A stretch of DNA of 50,304 bases from Pleurotus djamor (lineage: Eukaryota; Basidiomycota; Agaricomycetes; Agaricales; Pleurotaceae): assembly GCA_029747585.1 (NCBI GenBank), contig JAPEVF010000320.1, positions 1 through 50,304 of the forward strand, in the 5' to 3' direction. Shown here in pieces: positions 38,543-50,304 of this stretch. The position numbers and the translations under genes are program-made. Below the pieces are notes generated by a model. The model was given only the letters and a program-made list of their open reading frames with translations, was not told the origin of the DNA and did no database searches. Numbering within the stretch: position 1 is the first letter of the stretch; every line of letters begins with the position of its first letter.

Positions 38543-39162
38543 GAAGTGTGGCGTCTGAAGCCAGAGCCACCAGCAAGTGCTTCTGAAGGTTGGGGTCCTG
38601 GAAAAGGATGAGCTAGGTCACATACTTAGTATTTTGGGTGAAAATGCCTGACCACTTGTAAGAGAACTGTTTGGGGAACGATGGTGAGTGTGGCATCGAT
38701 GTGGGGGGAATGAAAGCTGTACTCTGGTCAGTGTCACAAATATAAGGAAAACGGGCATCACGTGTCGATGTATCAACGCCCCATGAACGCCTCATCCGAT
38801 TCATTCGAATTACACCAGTCACTCGGGATGTAAATACAGCTACCAATGGCGCTGATACGGCCTGCGCGCTGGAGTACATGCGACTCACCGTCCTCCAATG
38901 CCTCTTACAAGACCCGGTGAGGTACTGTATATTGGGGTGAAGCGCCATGGCACAGCGAAGTCTACTCTACCGTAGTTTCTCCCTGAAAGTAGCTATGACT
39001 CGAGAGCACTTATAAGATCTACAGAGATGAAGACTTCTAGCTTCCCAACTCCCCCTCACCTCATAGCACCTTCACAAATTCTCAGCCTACCACAGGTAAG
39101 GCTTAAGCTCAGGAACTTCGAGTCCGCACCCGTCCTCATTGCGTCTAGCTGCTCAGATAAAC
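38543..39162. other. intergenic region, likely holding the APH first exon
   Basis: No complete gene was found. A minus-strand frame that begins with ATG at 38948 and stops at 38613 lacks family features, but a piece of it could be the missing APH first exon. Confidence 0.4.
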
Positions 39163-39712
39163 ATGCCGAGCCAAAAGCTCAACGTCGGTGACATACTCGC
39201 CGTTCTTTTTGCCAGAGGTGACAGGAAAACCTATCATTGGACTATATGCATACCGCATAGCTCCGTTGTCGCTTTAAAGTACCATGTTAAAGACCTCGCT
39301 CCTGGCTGTTGGATCTTCGAAAATCCGCCACCCAATATGAGCTTGTTACAATCTCGCAGCCTCTGCATCGCTGTAAAGATTGGTACGTCAAGTTGCGCTT
39401 CTCTGAGGCAATAACTGTTGAAACAACAGCTCAGGTAAAGTCCGGGGAGATCTTGGCTTCGGTCTGCAATACATTACCAGGCTGTTGACATCTATCCCCA
39501 TGGTTACGCCTGTTTGCGAGATTAATTTTGAGCCCAGGTTCTCTTGTCGAGTCTGGTTCAAAGAAGCAATCCGACGCCTGTCAGCTGCAGGGGTTATCTC
39601 TTGTCCCAATGTTTACGCTCTCGAGGCAGAATGCCGCGGCTTTGCGAGGGCCAACGACACTGCTTTCACTAGTCCAGGTTATGTATATGTGATCTCTCAA
39701 CAATCTAATTAA
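39163..39712 (+). CDS. DUF6914-like small protein
   Basis: Two exons (39163-39382, 39435-39712) give 165 residues. The layout matches a small fungal family I associate with DUF6914: a start MPSQKLNVGDILAVLF, a YHWTICIPH strand, ALKYHVKDL, then the segment IPMVTPVCEINFEPRFSC-RVW with KEAIRRLSAAGVI and a C-terminal YVYVIS. The alternating strand pattern suggests a compact alpha-beta fold. No signal peptide and no transmembrane segment. Function unknown. The family name is from memory and should be treated as provisional; that the gene is real is supported by the in-phase splice at a conserved Gly. Confidence 0.75.
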
Positions 39713-40198
39713 TCCTATCTCTCATTAGTTATGTATATGAACTACAACCTTTGCATACCTCTTACTTAAAAGTGTTATCCCACGTTCTTCATTCCAATTG
39801 CTAATATGCAAGCTTAGGTGCCGCCTGGAATCACTCAAAGGCACCGTTCTCAGCACCGCCCGTGCCGTACAGGATGTGTGGGTGCCAAACCTGTGATGAC
39901 GTAGTATGTACTTAACATCGGGGAGCCTTCGTGCGTTGAAAGGACTGTCAGTTCATAGCTTCCGCAAAGCGCTTTCTCCAAGTATTGTTTGGAGAAATAT
40001 AGCCATTATCGCACCCTATTCGATCTCTTCTCCGCTGCTCGTCACTGGCGGGACACACGTTGAGCGCCCACGAAGTGCCAGAAGTTAGAGTCATTCTGAA
40101 ATAGGGGCCTGAGAAATGCCCGGGCCGCAGAGATGCATAAAGAGGGCCCATTCGTACACAGCATACCCTATCATCCTAACCACGAACCACACACAACC
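39713..40198. other. intergenic region, no gene seen
   Basis: AT-rich 3' flank of the DUF6914-like gene, then the promoter of the small acidic protein. GCATAAAG near 40135 may serve as a TATA element for the latter. Confidence 0.45.
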
Positions 40199-40682
40199 AT
40201 GCCCTCCCAAATCATGTCTTCCCCCGCCTCTTCCAAGAAGACTATTTCCAAGCGTCTCTTCAAGAGCGCTAACACGGAGCAGGCCTCCCCCTCGGAAGAA
40301 GGTGAGTAAAAGCCAGATCAAGTTGTTGTATGTCGACACCTCGAAGCGCGAGGCGGCTGACATAACAGAGTGGAGGAGGCCTGAGAGGCGGACGGTGAGA
40401 AAAGACCAGATTTGCTTGGTCGGAGTTGATTGCCGTATGAGGATGGCGGCTGACGCTGGCGTCGAGCTTGTTGAGGCGGTTGAGGACTCTTGCAGCGAGT
40501 CGGATGAGGAGACACTTGTCGGCGATGACGAGTGTGTCTACTCGGTGAAGGCCGAGGAGTTCAAGGTATTGGATGATGGGGATTATGCCGAGGCGGACTG
40601 CAGCCTCGCGAGTGTATACTCGATGGAGAGTATGTGTTCGATGTCCAGCGAGTGTTCAACTGACTCTGAATTTTGCTGGTAA
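40199..40682 (+). CDS. small acidic Cys/Ser/Met-rich protein of unknown function
   Basis: Two exons (40199-40301, 40369-40682, donor GTGAGT, acceptor AACAG) sum to 138 residues. The N-terminus is basic and Ser-rich (SSPASSKKTISKRLFKS). The rest is strongly acidic, with EAVEDSCSESDEETLVGDDE and a C-terminal block of repeated Ser-Met/Cys units (SVYSMESMCSMSSECSTDSE) ending FCW. No known domain was recognised, and no signal peptide. The charge split could mean a nuclear or chaperone-like role, but this is speculation. The gene call rests on the in-frame splice, the strong donor and the composition. Confidence 0.6.
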
Positions 40683-40956
40683 ACACCTGGAACGCTGAGC
40701 ATTCCAGAGCACTGGAATTTAGACTTGAGTCAATCACCTCCACGAGCAAGGTGGTTCAAGACGAAGTTGGATCGAAGGCTGACCTTGAGCGCCGAGTGCA
40801 ATCTGAGGAAGCTGAAGCTTAAGACTAGGATCGGAGGAAATTATAGGGTGGCTCTGTTGTGAAGTACGGTACAGTGATGCGATGAAAGGAATAATGAATT
40901 AATGCACAATGCAATGTAAATATGTTAGGCGATACTTGTGATGAACAGTCGTTCGA

Positions 40957-42356
<1,400 letters not shown>

Positions 42357-42378
42357 TCATTCGCAGAAAACGAACATC

Positions 42379-42385
42379 TTTTATA
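42379..42385 (-). promoter_or_regulatory. TATA box of OYE copy 1
   Basis: TATAAAA on the minus strand, 62 bp before the start codon at 42317. Confidence 0.6.
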
Positions 42386-42709
42386 ACGTTGACCATGTAC
42401 ATTATAATTCGTCGCTACAGTCTTGGTCAGACTGAAGCTGAATCAGAAAAGAAGACAAATAATGTGCCATACGGCATATCGACGGTTAGACGGGGAGTAG
42501 ACGGTAATCGTGGAAGGGGCAATGACAAAGTTGTAAAAGTGCTGACGCTCGTTTCCTGAGTCAGCACTCCATGCACACGGCCAGTCACCAATTCCTGCGA
42601 CGCTATCGAGGTGGTTACACATGACAACATGATATAGGATTATTGTACTTCGAAAGCTGGCTCTACATATCGTCCAAATGTTCATAACAGACTAAGACAT
42701 TATGTCAAA
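42386..42709. other. intergenic region between PAH1 3' end and OYE copy 1 promoter
   Basis: No gene seen. Two overlapping minus-strand open frames of 67-80 codons have no features. Confidence 0.45.
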
Positions 42710-45700
42710 TTATAGATAGGGAACATCATTCATCTCAGCGACCGCCATCATATCTTCGTCCAGGGCTCGCTGAGCAGCTGCCTCGGCCTCTTCTTGTGTC
42801 ATCTCCTCTTCTTCCTCTTCGCTGCCCGATGCCGAGCCTTCACCATCCCCATCCTCTTCCTCGCCCGCTTCCAGCTCATCCTCGTCGTCAAACCCAAACT
42901 GTTCGTCATCCAAAGACCCGGGCATGCTTGTCATACTCCTTCGTCTCAATCGTCTCCGTCGTTGACTCCCATCCTCGCCTTCTTCATCCTCATCGTCCGA
43001 CTCGTCATAAGTATTCGACGAAGACGAATACGACATGGGACTCAGGCTCCTCCGCTTGTCACTTGAGGGAGACGATTGAGTGAAGTTGGACAGGGTATTG
43101 CTGAGTCGCTCAAATGATGACATCTGGAGCAAGCGTGAGCTGCGACGGAGGTCTCCCTGCTCGGAATCTTCGGATTTTTCAACTTGCATAGGAGGCTGCC
43201 GGGAGCCGACAAGACTGAAGTTGCGAAGGCGTGCAAGAGTCGTTTGGTTGGAAGTGTCAGAACGAGCGCTGAGTGCTGGAGATGGCGGAGACAAATCGGG
43301 TAACGGGAATTCTTGCATAGGTGGCTTCCAATAATTGAAATCCGTGTATTCAGCGGCCCATTTCCGATGTATGGGAGGGAACATCTGGTCCACCAGATCC
43401 GTCATGTGAATGTAACTGTACCAAATTTTATGAACACTCCGTACAGCTTTTAAGGATACCAGACTTACGAAGATTTGTATCCTGCAAGTTCCAGCAGTTC
43501 CAACTTGACTTCACCAGACGAATCAATCGTGAAAATCCTTGAACTTGGGACGTTGACACTCCTGTACGATAGGGCATCGGTTATACGGTTTCCAAACCCT
43601 GCATAGAATGGATTCTTGGCCGCATCGCCGAATAATTGCTTGATATCGCGTAAACAAGCCATCTTGAAAACCTCAGGCTTGCGCATTATGACCTCTCTGG
43701 AGAAAATTATCAGAGGACAATCCAAATTGAACGATACTGATCGAGTTACCGATGCAAAGACGCCATAAGTCGATCGGGGCTCATGACGACAGGTCCTTCG
43801 GGAAGCTGGTAGTCATTCTGCTTTATACCTTTGAGGTATCCACGCGTAGCGTCTGCTTGACCAATTGCCCGCGAAGTGAGATACATGATCTTATATCCGT
43901 TCCGACAGATATCAGTGTACAGTTTAGCCACTCCTAGATGAGTCCAATCACGACCTATCATGGCGAATACATGACCAAGGCCGTCAGACCTACAAAGTGA
44001 GGGAGATGAGGATAATGAGCGTTGAAGGCATCGAACGATACGCACTTCGTAATGGTCCCATCAATATCCGAAACGACAATCAAGTCGGTGGAATCCCAGA
44101 CGAAAATTCTCGCCGTGCATGCAACAACACCAGTGGCAGAAAGAGAAAATGTGATTGAATTGGGACCGGGTTTCAAATCCAATGATTTCTAGACCAAGAT
44201 CCTCGAATCAGCATTCAGGCATTTCACGGACGTCTTTCGCTTCAAAGCACGTCGGCATAGCGAACTACGAGAGGATCGTCGACTTACTAGTTGATCCGAG
44301 GTCAATCGTAGTGTTTTGACAAATCTACGCTGCTTCTTGGATTGGGAAGCGTCCCCGGACGGAACATTGGTTGCTTTCGGTGTTGTATTGGCCGCAGAGA
44401 AGGGACTATTGATGGGCTCTTGAAGGGGTGTAGATGGTAGAGCAGGCGCCGATTCTGCTGGTGGGATATCCTTTCCAAATCCTTTACTGGGAATTCGTTG
44501 GGGGAGTTCCTACATCGTAGTATGAATAACGATAGTTAAGGCTTTCAAAATGAGGACATACATTTTCGGAAACCGAAGATGATTCTCGCAGTCCAGGTCT
44601 ACCACTCATAGGTGATGTCGTTGCATCATTGGTCACACTACGACTGAGACTCCACCAGCGGACCCAGGATGTTGACGTGGGTTTACGGCCAGGTGAGTTG
44701 GACAGAGCAGCTTCAGGCGGTTCAGACTTGGCTCGATCATGTTGTTTACGTTCGGGGGTAGGAAGGGTTTGGCTATCAGATGCTTCGTCTGGTGATTCAG
44801 GCGGCAATTCGGGCTCTTCCTCCTCGTCAGAGATCGGGGAGATGGGCCTTGGTGGGAAGCGCATTTCCTGCTCCTGAAGTGCGGCTCTTCGCCAAAGACG
44901 GAGTGCATCTTTCAGTGGTGAACCGTCGTCCTGAGTAATGTAGCTTCAAAGAAGTCAATTTCTAGAGCCTTGGTTGTAGAAGAAGGAACTTACTGATCCC
45001 CAGCCCATCTTATTACCAATTTGGGATCTTCAACCAATTGCCCGTCGTGCAAAAATCGTGTGTACTCTATTCGCCCCTCCTCGAAGACTTGCGAGGCCTC
45101 TAGTTGGTCGTCACCGTTGAACACACCGGTATTTGATGCTATACTGAGGTCGAATTTGACTTTCCGACCCTCTATCAACACCAAGAAACGCCGTGGGTCT
45201 GACTTGCTAGGTGCGAGTCGACCGCCGGCTCCGTAGCCTGCAGCGGCAGAGGAATCACGAAGATCTTCGTCGTCGGAACTGTCGTCATCAAGCACGTTCC
45301 CGACGACAGGAGGGACGCTCCGAGTCCGATGATGCTCATACACATCTTCCGCCAAAAGACTAGGGCCGGCAGGGGCCTTGCCTTTGCCTTTAACAAGGTT
45401 GTGGGTATCTAAACGGCCTCCCTTGCCAAAGGTCGCCTTCATGGGGGATGGTTGAGGAAAGGCACCCCATTCCCAAGAGTATTCTTGTTGAACGGAGGTA
45501 GGGATCGTCAGTTGCGAGGGTCTAGACGAGGAGCCGCCTGGTTGAGAGGGAGGCGGTTCTTCAAACTCGGGTGGTGGTTCAGACGTAGCCCGGACGGATG
45601 GAAATGGCACGGATTCATTGGAACTAGACGGGTTGGGGAAGATGAAGTGGGACTGTGTTTCGGGAAGTGGGCCAGCATCGTCACCTTTGATGGTTCTTTC

Positions 45701-46532
45701 TGAAGCATCCTTTTGGTGTTTGTGATGGTTGTGTGTGTGGTAGCCTTCGGCATCTAGGGCGACGTCTACCAAAGGGTTCTAAACCACTGAATACCCGTCT
45801 CTAGTAAGTAAGACGTACCATGGGTATACTGCACATCGTGTAGGTGCATGTCCCTCTGCATCGTCTTGAGCATAGCATCAACCTTAGCGTCGGGGTCGTC
45901 ATAATCGGGGGTGGGTTTCAGAGGAGGTGAGGGAGGAGGTGAAGGGAGTGTTTGCGCAGCAGAGGACTGAGATTGGGATTCCGTCTGCGAAGTCGCGTTC
46001 AAGTCGAGAAATTCCGGTTCTTGATCTTCCTGCGGAGGTGTTGACGATGTTCCTTGCTCAACATCCTCATCACTGTCCGAGTCTGGCTGAGCACCAAACC
46101 TATCCGTAGGTACATCCGTTGCGTCTTCAGGTCGCGTCGGTTGCAATATTGGGCTGGTAATGAGGTCTTCTGGGACGTCTTCATCGGTTTCGAAGACAAA
46201 AAATGCTTCTCCTGCCTCTCCAATTTTCATGCTGAACGGTATAGGCTTGCCGTTCACCGAGGCCGTTACCTGTGCATAAACTGTAGTCAGTAACAACACA
46301 CATTGGGCCCTTCTTGGCTCACCTTCTTCTCCGACGGGCGCAGAACTTGCCATTTTCCAAATCTGACGTGAAAAGGCGTGCATGCCAATTCGGTCTCTCC
46401 ATCTTTGCCAGCTCGCTGAACAACGATGACGTCGATGGCACCAGTCAGGGTAGACGGATTCAAGGGCGCGAGGTCCTTGTAGTACTGATACGGTGCACTA
46501 ATGGTGCTTATTGCACCACGAATGTAGTTCAT
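42710..46532 (-). CDS. PAH1: lipin-type phosphatidate phosphatase PAH1/SMP2
   Basis: Mg-dependent phosphatidate phosphatase that makes diacylglycerol for triacylglycerol synthesis and restrains phospholipid and nuclear-membrane growth. Nine exons sum to 3354 bp, giving 1117 residues. The N-LIP domain starts MNYIRGAISTISAPYQYY and includes GAIDVIVVQR, TPFHVRFGKWQVLRP and FFVFETDE. A long disordered acidic and Pro/Ser middle follows (residues about 120-620), as usual for kinase-regulated lipins. The C-LIP domain has IFVWDSTDLIVVSDIDGTIT, with the catalytic D-x-D-x-T, split from SDGLGHVFAMIGRDW by an intron. Then come YLTSRAIGQADATRGYL and PFYAGFGNRITDALSYR. The C-terminal tail is highly acidic (EEEEEEMTQEEAE). 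All catalytic parts are intact. Confidence 0.97.
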
Positions 46533-47080
46533 CGTCGGCGACGACGAGGGAAGAGGGCGAGCTGAAGCAGCTGAACTCGACGCGATCGTGATTGTCAGAC
46601 AATGTGATAAACGTCATCGCAACAGTATTGACCGTGAGAATATGGACTCTCACGGTCTTTATCGACATCTAATCGAGTACTTCTCAGCACTGAATGCTGG
46701 TAGGCGGTGTGGTCATTTTCTGGATTTCTTTCCCATCAAACGGNCTGCAAACGGNTTTTTTTTGATTTCTCTAGCTTGTGTGGTTCATTCAATGTCTGCG
46801 ACCTGACGGTCGACAGGCCTTTGTGCCTGAGAGTCAAGCAGATAGACAATCAGTTTGCTCCTTTCTCATGCCAACTTGTGGGTCGGGCTTGCGTCCTTCG
46901 CACCCAGCCTCCTGCAACCACGCTCGCTTGGGTATCTCCGGTATGTTTCCAAGTTCTCATGTTGTCGCATAACAGGTATGACGCAGAAGCATCTTTGTCA
47001 GATAGGCTGATTAATAACTTCACAGACTCATAATCATTCCAAATGGCGTTCGTTCCACCATTGACAGACCATGTCCAAGA
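46533..47080. other. divergent intergenic region between PAH1 and OYE copy 2
   Basis: Shared upstream DNA with N bases at 46744 and 46756 beside T/A runs. It contains a perfect 10-bp inverted repeat (46630-46657). Short open frames on both strands look like chance. Confidence 0.5.
46630..46657. repeat. perfect 10-bp inverted repeat upstream of PAH1
   Basis: GACCGTGAGA, an 8-nt spacer, then TCTCACGGTC, the exact reverse complement. It lies 98-125 bp before the PAH1 start, so it could be a palindromic binding site or a leader hairpin. Confidence 0.75.
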
Positions 47081-47087
47081 TATAAGG
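47081..47087 (+). promoter_or_regulatory. TATA box of OYE copy 2
   Basis: TATAAGG, 62 bp upstream of the ATG at 47149. Confidence 0.5.
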
Positions 47088-47148
47088 CGGTACTCTCGCA
47101 TCATGCTATCCTTTGATAGTTTTCCCTGCTTCCACACACCCCGAAACG

Positions 47149-48432
47149 ATGTCGACCTCCAAGCTCTTTCAGCCCATCAAAGTTGGCCGTGTTACTCTTC
47201 AGCACCGTGTCGCCCTCGCCCCTTTGACAAGGAATAGATCGACCAAAGAACAAGTCCCCATCCTACCTCTGGTCTCCGAATACTACTCGCAACGTGGAAG
47301 CACCCCGGGAACACTTCTGATCACAGAGGCAACCATTATCGCCCCACCAGCGGGAGGGTACGACTTTGTCCCAGGCGTATGGAGCGTCGATCAGATCACT
47401 GCTTGGAAGAAGGTTCGCTTCCGTTCACACTGACCTCTGGCCCGACTTCCTGATTTGTCAAAACGCAGATCACCGATGCCGTCCATGCCAAGGGTTCCTT
47501 TATTTACCTCCAGCTTTGGGCGCTAGGCCGTGCAGCCCACCCGAACGTACTTGAAGCGCAGAATCTTCCTTATGTCTCTGCGTCCGACATCCCACTCAGC
47601 TATCAACCCATACCACCCCCTCGTCCTCTTACGGTAGCGGAGATCAAGGATTATGTCCAATTGTTTGCCAAGGCCGCTTCCAATGCTGTCAACCTTGCCG
47701 GGTTTGACGGTGTCGAGCTACACGGTGCCAACGGGTACCTAATCGACCAATTTCTCCAGGATGTAACGAATCATCGGACCGATGAGTATGGCGGTAGCGT
47801 CGAGAAGCGGGCACAGTTTGGGCTCGAGGTCTTAGACGCAGTTACGAAAGAGATTGGTGCTGATCGAACGGCCATTCGCATCAGTCCTTGGGGTCAATAC
47901 CAGGAAATGCGAATGAAGGACCCCAAACCCACCTTCTCCTACTTTGTCACCCAGGTCACAGAACGTTTCCCCGACCTCGCTTATCTACATGTCATTGAGC
48001 CTCGAATGGCCACTGGCGAGCCTGTGCCTGACTCCACACTCTCCCCGTACGAAGAGAATGATTTCCTTCGAAAGATCTGGGCGCCGCGACCATTTATCAG
48101 TGCTGGTGGATATACTCGAGACCTTGCGTTGGAAGCGGTTGAGAAGGGTGATATAATTGCCGTTGGCCGTTATTTCATATCAAATGTGAGTTCCCCCAAG
48201 TGAACGACTTGGGAAGATAATTGACTGACGATACATACCATAGCCCGACTTGCCACTCCGGTGGAAACACGACATACCATTGAATGATTATGACCGCTCC
48301 ACGTTCTACGCACCCGGCGATGCAAGTGGTAAAGGATACACGGATTATTCCTTTGCCAACTTGCCAGCGGCATCCGTTGAAAATCAGACAATATTCTCGT
48401 GGATTTGGAGTCTTTTCGGATTCAGGGCTTAA
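47149..48432 (+). CDS. Old Yellow Enzyme family NADH:flavin oxidoreductase, copy 2 (canonical active site)
   Basis: Three exons (47149-47412, 47469-48185, 48244-48432) give 389 residues with the same intron sites as copies 1 and 3. The active-site loop VELHGANGYLIDQFLQD has the full His-x-x-Asn-x-Tyr set of OYE1. Other marks are [68 protein letters not shown] and the phosphate-binding EKGDIIAVGR. No signal peptide, so it is probably cytosolic. The C-terminus ends in a short hydrophobic segment (FSWIWSLFGF) absent from copy 3. Its intact site makes it the likely active reference for the three. Substrates are unknown. Confidence 0.95.
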
Positions 48433-48756
48433 ACAGCAGTCTATATTTTGTAACTACTTGGTAATTCATGTCTTGTCTTCCTGTCGACTTGGCTTGCAGT
48501 GATCACCATTGATTGTGAGAATCAGAGTTCGCACAGTCAATGTTTTTTCATTGATCACACGATCCCCCATCACCTCGGCCACAAGACTTGCTTCCGGTAT
48601 GTAATCACACTTTGTTCCGAGATAAAAGCTCTCTACTTCTACTGTAGCACGAATAGATAGAAACTTCTTTACAGACGAGCTGCCCCAAAGCAAGCAAGAT
48701 GTCCCTCATGGATTCACTACTGTGCCCGCGACCTCAGGCTCAGGATTTTACATCGA
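48433..48756. other. intergenic region between OYE copies 2 and 3
   Basis: No gene seen. Holds the copy 2 3' end and the copy 3 promoter. Confidence 0.5.
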
Positions 48757-48763
48757 TATAAAA
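48757..48763 (+). promoter_or_regulatory. TATA box of OYE copy 3
   Basis: TATAAAA, 42 bp upstream of the ATG at 48799. Confidence 0.65.
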
Positions 48764-48798
48764 GGGACGATTGGACTAGCCTTCTGGTCTCTAGCACA

Positions 48799-50016
48799 AT
48801 GTCGACCCCTCCGAAGCTCTTTGAGCCGATTCTAGTTGGTCGTATCACCCTTCAGCACCGAGTCGTTCTCGCGCCGATGACGAGGAACAGGTCAAAAGAC
48901 TATGTACCTACTATTCCTTTGATGGCCGAATACTACTCGCAGCGCGGTAGCACCCCCGGCACACTTCTTATCACAGAATCAACTTTCATCGCCCCGCAGG
49001 CCGGAGGGTATGAGTTCTCTCCTGGCGTCTGGTCTAATGAACAGCTTACTGCTTGGAAGAAAGTTTGTCGGGATTCATTGAATGTGCAAGTTGGATCGCT
49101 CATACTCAATACCACAGATTACGGATGCCGTACATTCAAAGGGTTCATTTATCTATCTTCAACTCTGGGCGATGGGACGTTCCGCCCGTGCCAATGTCCT
49201 CGAAGCGCAGAAATTTGCTTATATCGCCCCTTCTGCCATCCCCGTCAAGGCTCGACCCACCCCCCTTCCTCGCGCGATGACCGTCGAGGAGATCAAAGAC
49301 TACGTCCAACTATTCGCCAAAGCCGCTTCAAATGCCGTCAACCTCGCAGGTTTCGATGGTGTTGAAGTTCACGCGAATAATGGGTGTCTAGTTGACCAAT
49401 TCCTTCAGGAAGTATCAAACACTCGAACAGATGAATATGGCGGGAGCGTTGAGAAGCGTGCTCAATTTGGACTGGAAGTTTTGGAAGCGGTTACGAAGGA
49501 GGTTGGTGCGGATCGAACTGCAGTTCGCATTAGCCCTTGGGGGAGATATCTGGACATGCGAATGGAAGACCCAAAGCCTACTTTCTCTCACTTCATCACA
49601 CAAATCAAAGAGCGTTTCCCTGATCTCGCATATCTTCACGTCATTGAGCCTCGGGTGGCCAATGGCGAAGTCGTCGCGGATTCTACTCTCTCTCCGTTTG
49701 AAGAGATCGACTTCCTTCGCAAGATCTGGGCCCCAAAGCCATTTGTTGTTGCTGGCGGCTTGACAAGAGAACTTGCCCTAGAAGCCGCAGAAAAGGGCGA
49801 TATAGTTGCCTCTGGACGTCACTTCCTAGCTAACGTGAGTAGCATGACCTTGGTTCCGAGAAGGGAGTTTGACAGTTTCTCTAGCCTGACTTGCCGGTCC
49901 GATGGAAATATGATGTACCTCTGAACGCCGGTGACCGCTCTACATTCTATGATCCAGAGGGAATCGCGGGCAGCAGAGGTTATACTGACCATCCCTTTGC
50001 TGACTTGGCTTCGTGA
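48799..50016 (+). CDS. Old Yellow Enzyme family NADH:flavin oxidoreductase, copy 3 (Tyr to Cys at active site)
   Basis: Three exons (48799-49062, 49118-49834, 49885-50016) give 370 residues. It is closest to copy 2 (shared EYYSQRGSTPGTLLITE, KDYVQLFAKAASNAVNLAGF, EYGGSVEKRAQFGLEVL). The active-site loop is VEVHANNGCLVDQFLQ: His and Asn are kept, but the proton-donor Tyr196 equivalent is Cys (codon 49385-49387), and Gly after His is Ala. Elsewhere the barrel is intact, including GRHFLAN before the last intron. The C-terminus is short and ends at HPFADLAS. The gene stands in tandem behind copy 2, which points to local duplication followed by divergence at the catalytic site. Whether it is active is open. 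Confidence 0.94.
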
Positions 50017-50304
50017 GTCGAGGGATGTCGAAAAGTTGTTTTCCTCGGACGTAATGACATTTTGGCGTTTTTGACAATGTTGGAACGCCGACCATGTGAT
50101 TTCGTGATCGGTGAGCTAAATGTGCCTGTTCCTTGAACCCCAGGTTTTGCTCTCGTTAGACGTCCTAGTGGCCTCCTCGTATGAAGCACTGTTGGAGCAT
50201 CGAGTTGTAACTTCATCCATCGAGTTTTTTCCCTCCTCCTTTAGCTTTCTGAGCACTTACCACTTATCTCCATCGATTCTAGCGTAACATACATCCTAAC
50301 ATGT
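50017..50304. other. 3' flank at the right edge, no gene seen
   Basis: Downstream DNA of OYE copy 3. A 78-codon minus-strand frame has no features. Confidence 0.45.

Noticed and set aside
38613..38948. Minus-strand frame starting with ATG upstream of the APH gene
   Set aside because: No resemblance to APH N-termini and not joinable with confidence; kept only as a possible location of the first exon.
42794..43083. Plus-strand frames opposite the PAH1 acidic tail
   Set aside because: Shadows of a low-complexity acidic coding region.

Overview
This window reads as a piece of a mushroom-forming basidiomycete (Agaricomycete) nuclear genome. The genes are dense, lie on both strands and are split by many short GT-AG introns, mostly 49-66 bp. 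The gene content fits that group: an AA9 lytic polysaccharide monooxygenase, a TRI5-type sesquiterpene synthase, DUF6914-like and BTB proteins, tandem Zn2Cys6 regulators, and three Old Yellow Enzyme paralogues. There is no bacterial-style operon, no CRISPR array, no rRNA, and no tRNA gene that I could recognise. Isolated N bases (for example at 617, 9078, 9483, 10497, 14583, 16375 and 46744) show a draft assembly, so single-base frame breaks should be read with care.

Layout, left to right. 1-1215: a two-copy 201-bp tandem repeat and gene-poor DNA. 1216-10541: UPF3 (nonsense-mediated decay), an unknown Cys/His-rich protein, an AA9 LPMO (minus), a PPIL4-type cyclophilin-RRM protein, a gene-free stretch with an inverted repeat, and a BTB protein. 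10852-18264: P5C dehydrogenase (proline catabolism), a terpene synthase fragment (pseudogene), an intact terpene synthase, and an unknown helical-repeat protein (minus). 18696-26984: a housekeeping block of VAC14, a tyrosine phosphatase (minus) and MCM6, the last two divergent over 177 bp. 27346-34416: two tandem Zn2Cys6/Fungal_trans transcription factor paralogues. 34900-40682: NDUFB9 (minus), a GH17 glucan hydrolase-like membrane protein, an APH-fold kinase-like protein (minus), a DUF6914-like protein and a small acidic protein. 40957-50016: an Old Yellow Enzyme gene (minus), the lipin phosphatase PAH1 (minus) and two more Old Yellow Enzyme genes (plus).

Most gene models close exactly. I summed exon lengths for AA9, PPIL4, P5CDH, VAC14, the phosphatase, MCM6, GH17, the DUF6914-like protein, the acidic protein, PAH1 and all three OYE genes, and each is a multiple of three. 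Problems remain in UPF3, the 16464-18264 gene, the first transcription factor (one intron donor), the NDUFB9 3' end and the APH 5' end.

Nothing here amounts to a proven new multi-gene system. The most interesting signals are these: OYE paralogues that have each lost a different catalytic residue; a GH17 protein with Gln at the expected nucleophile position; a 6-nt microexon encoding part of the zinc cluster in both tandem transcription factors; and an intron-bearing terpene synthase relic beside its intact relative.
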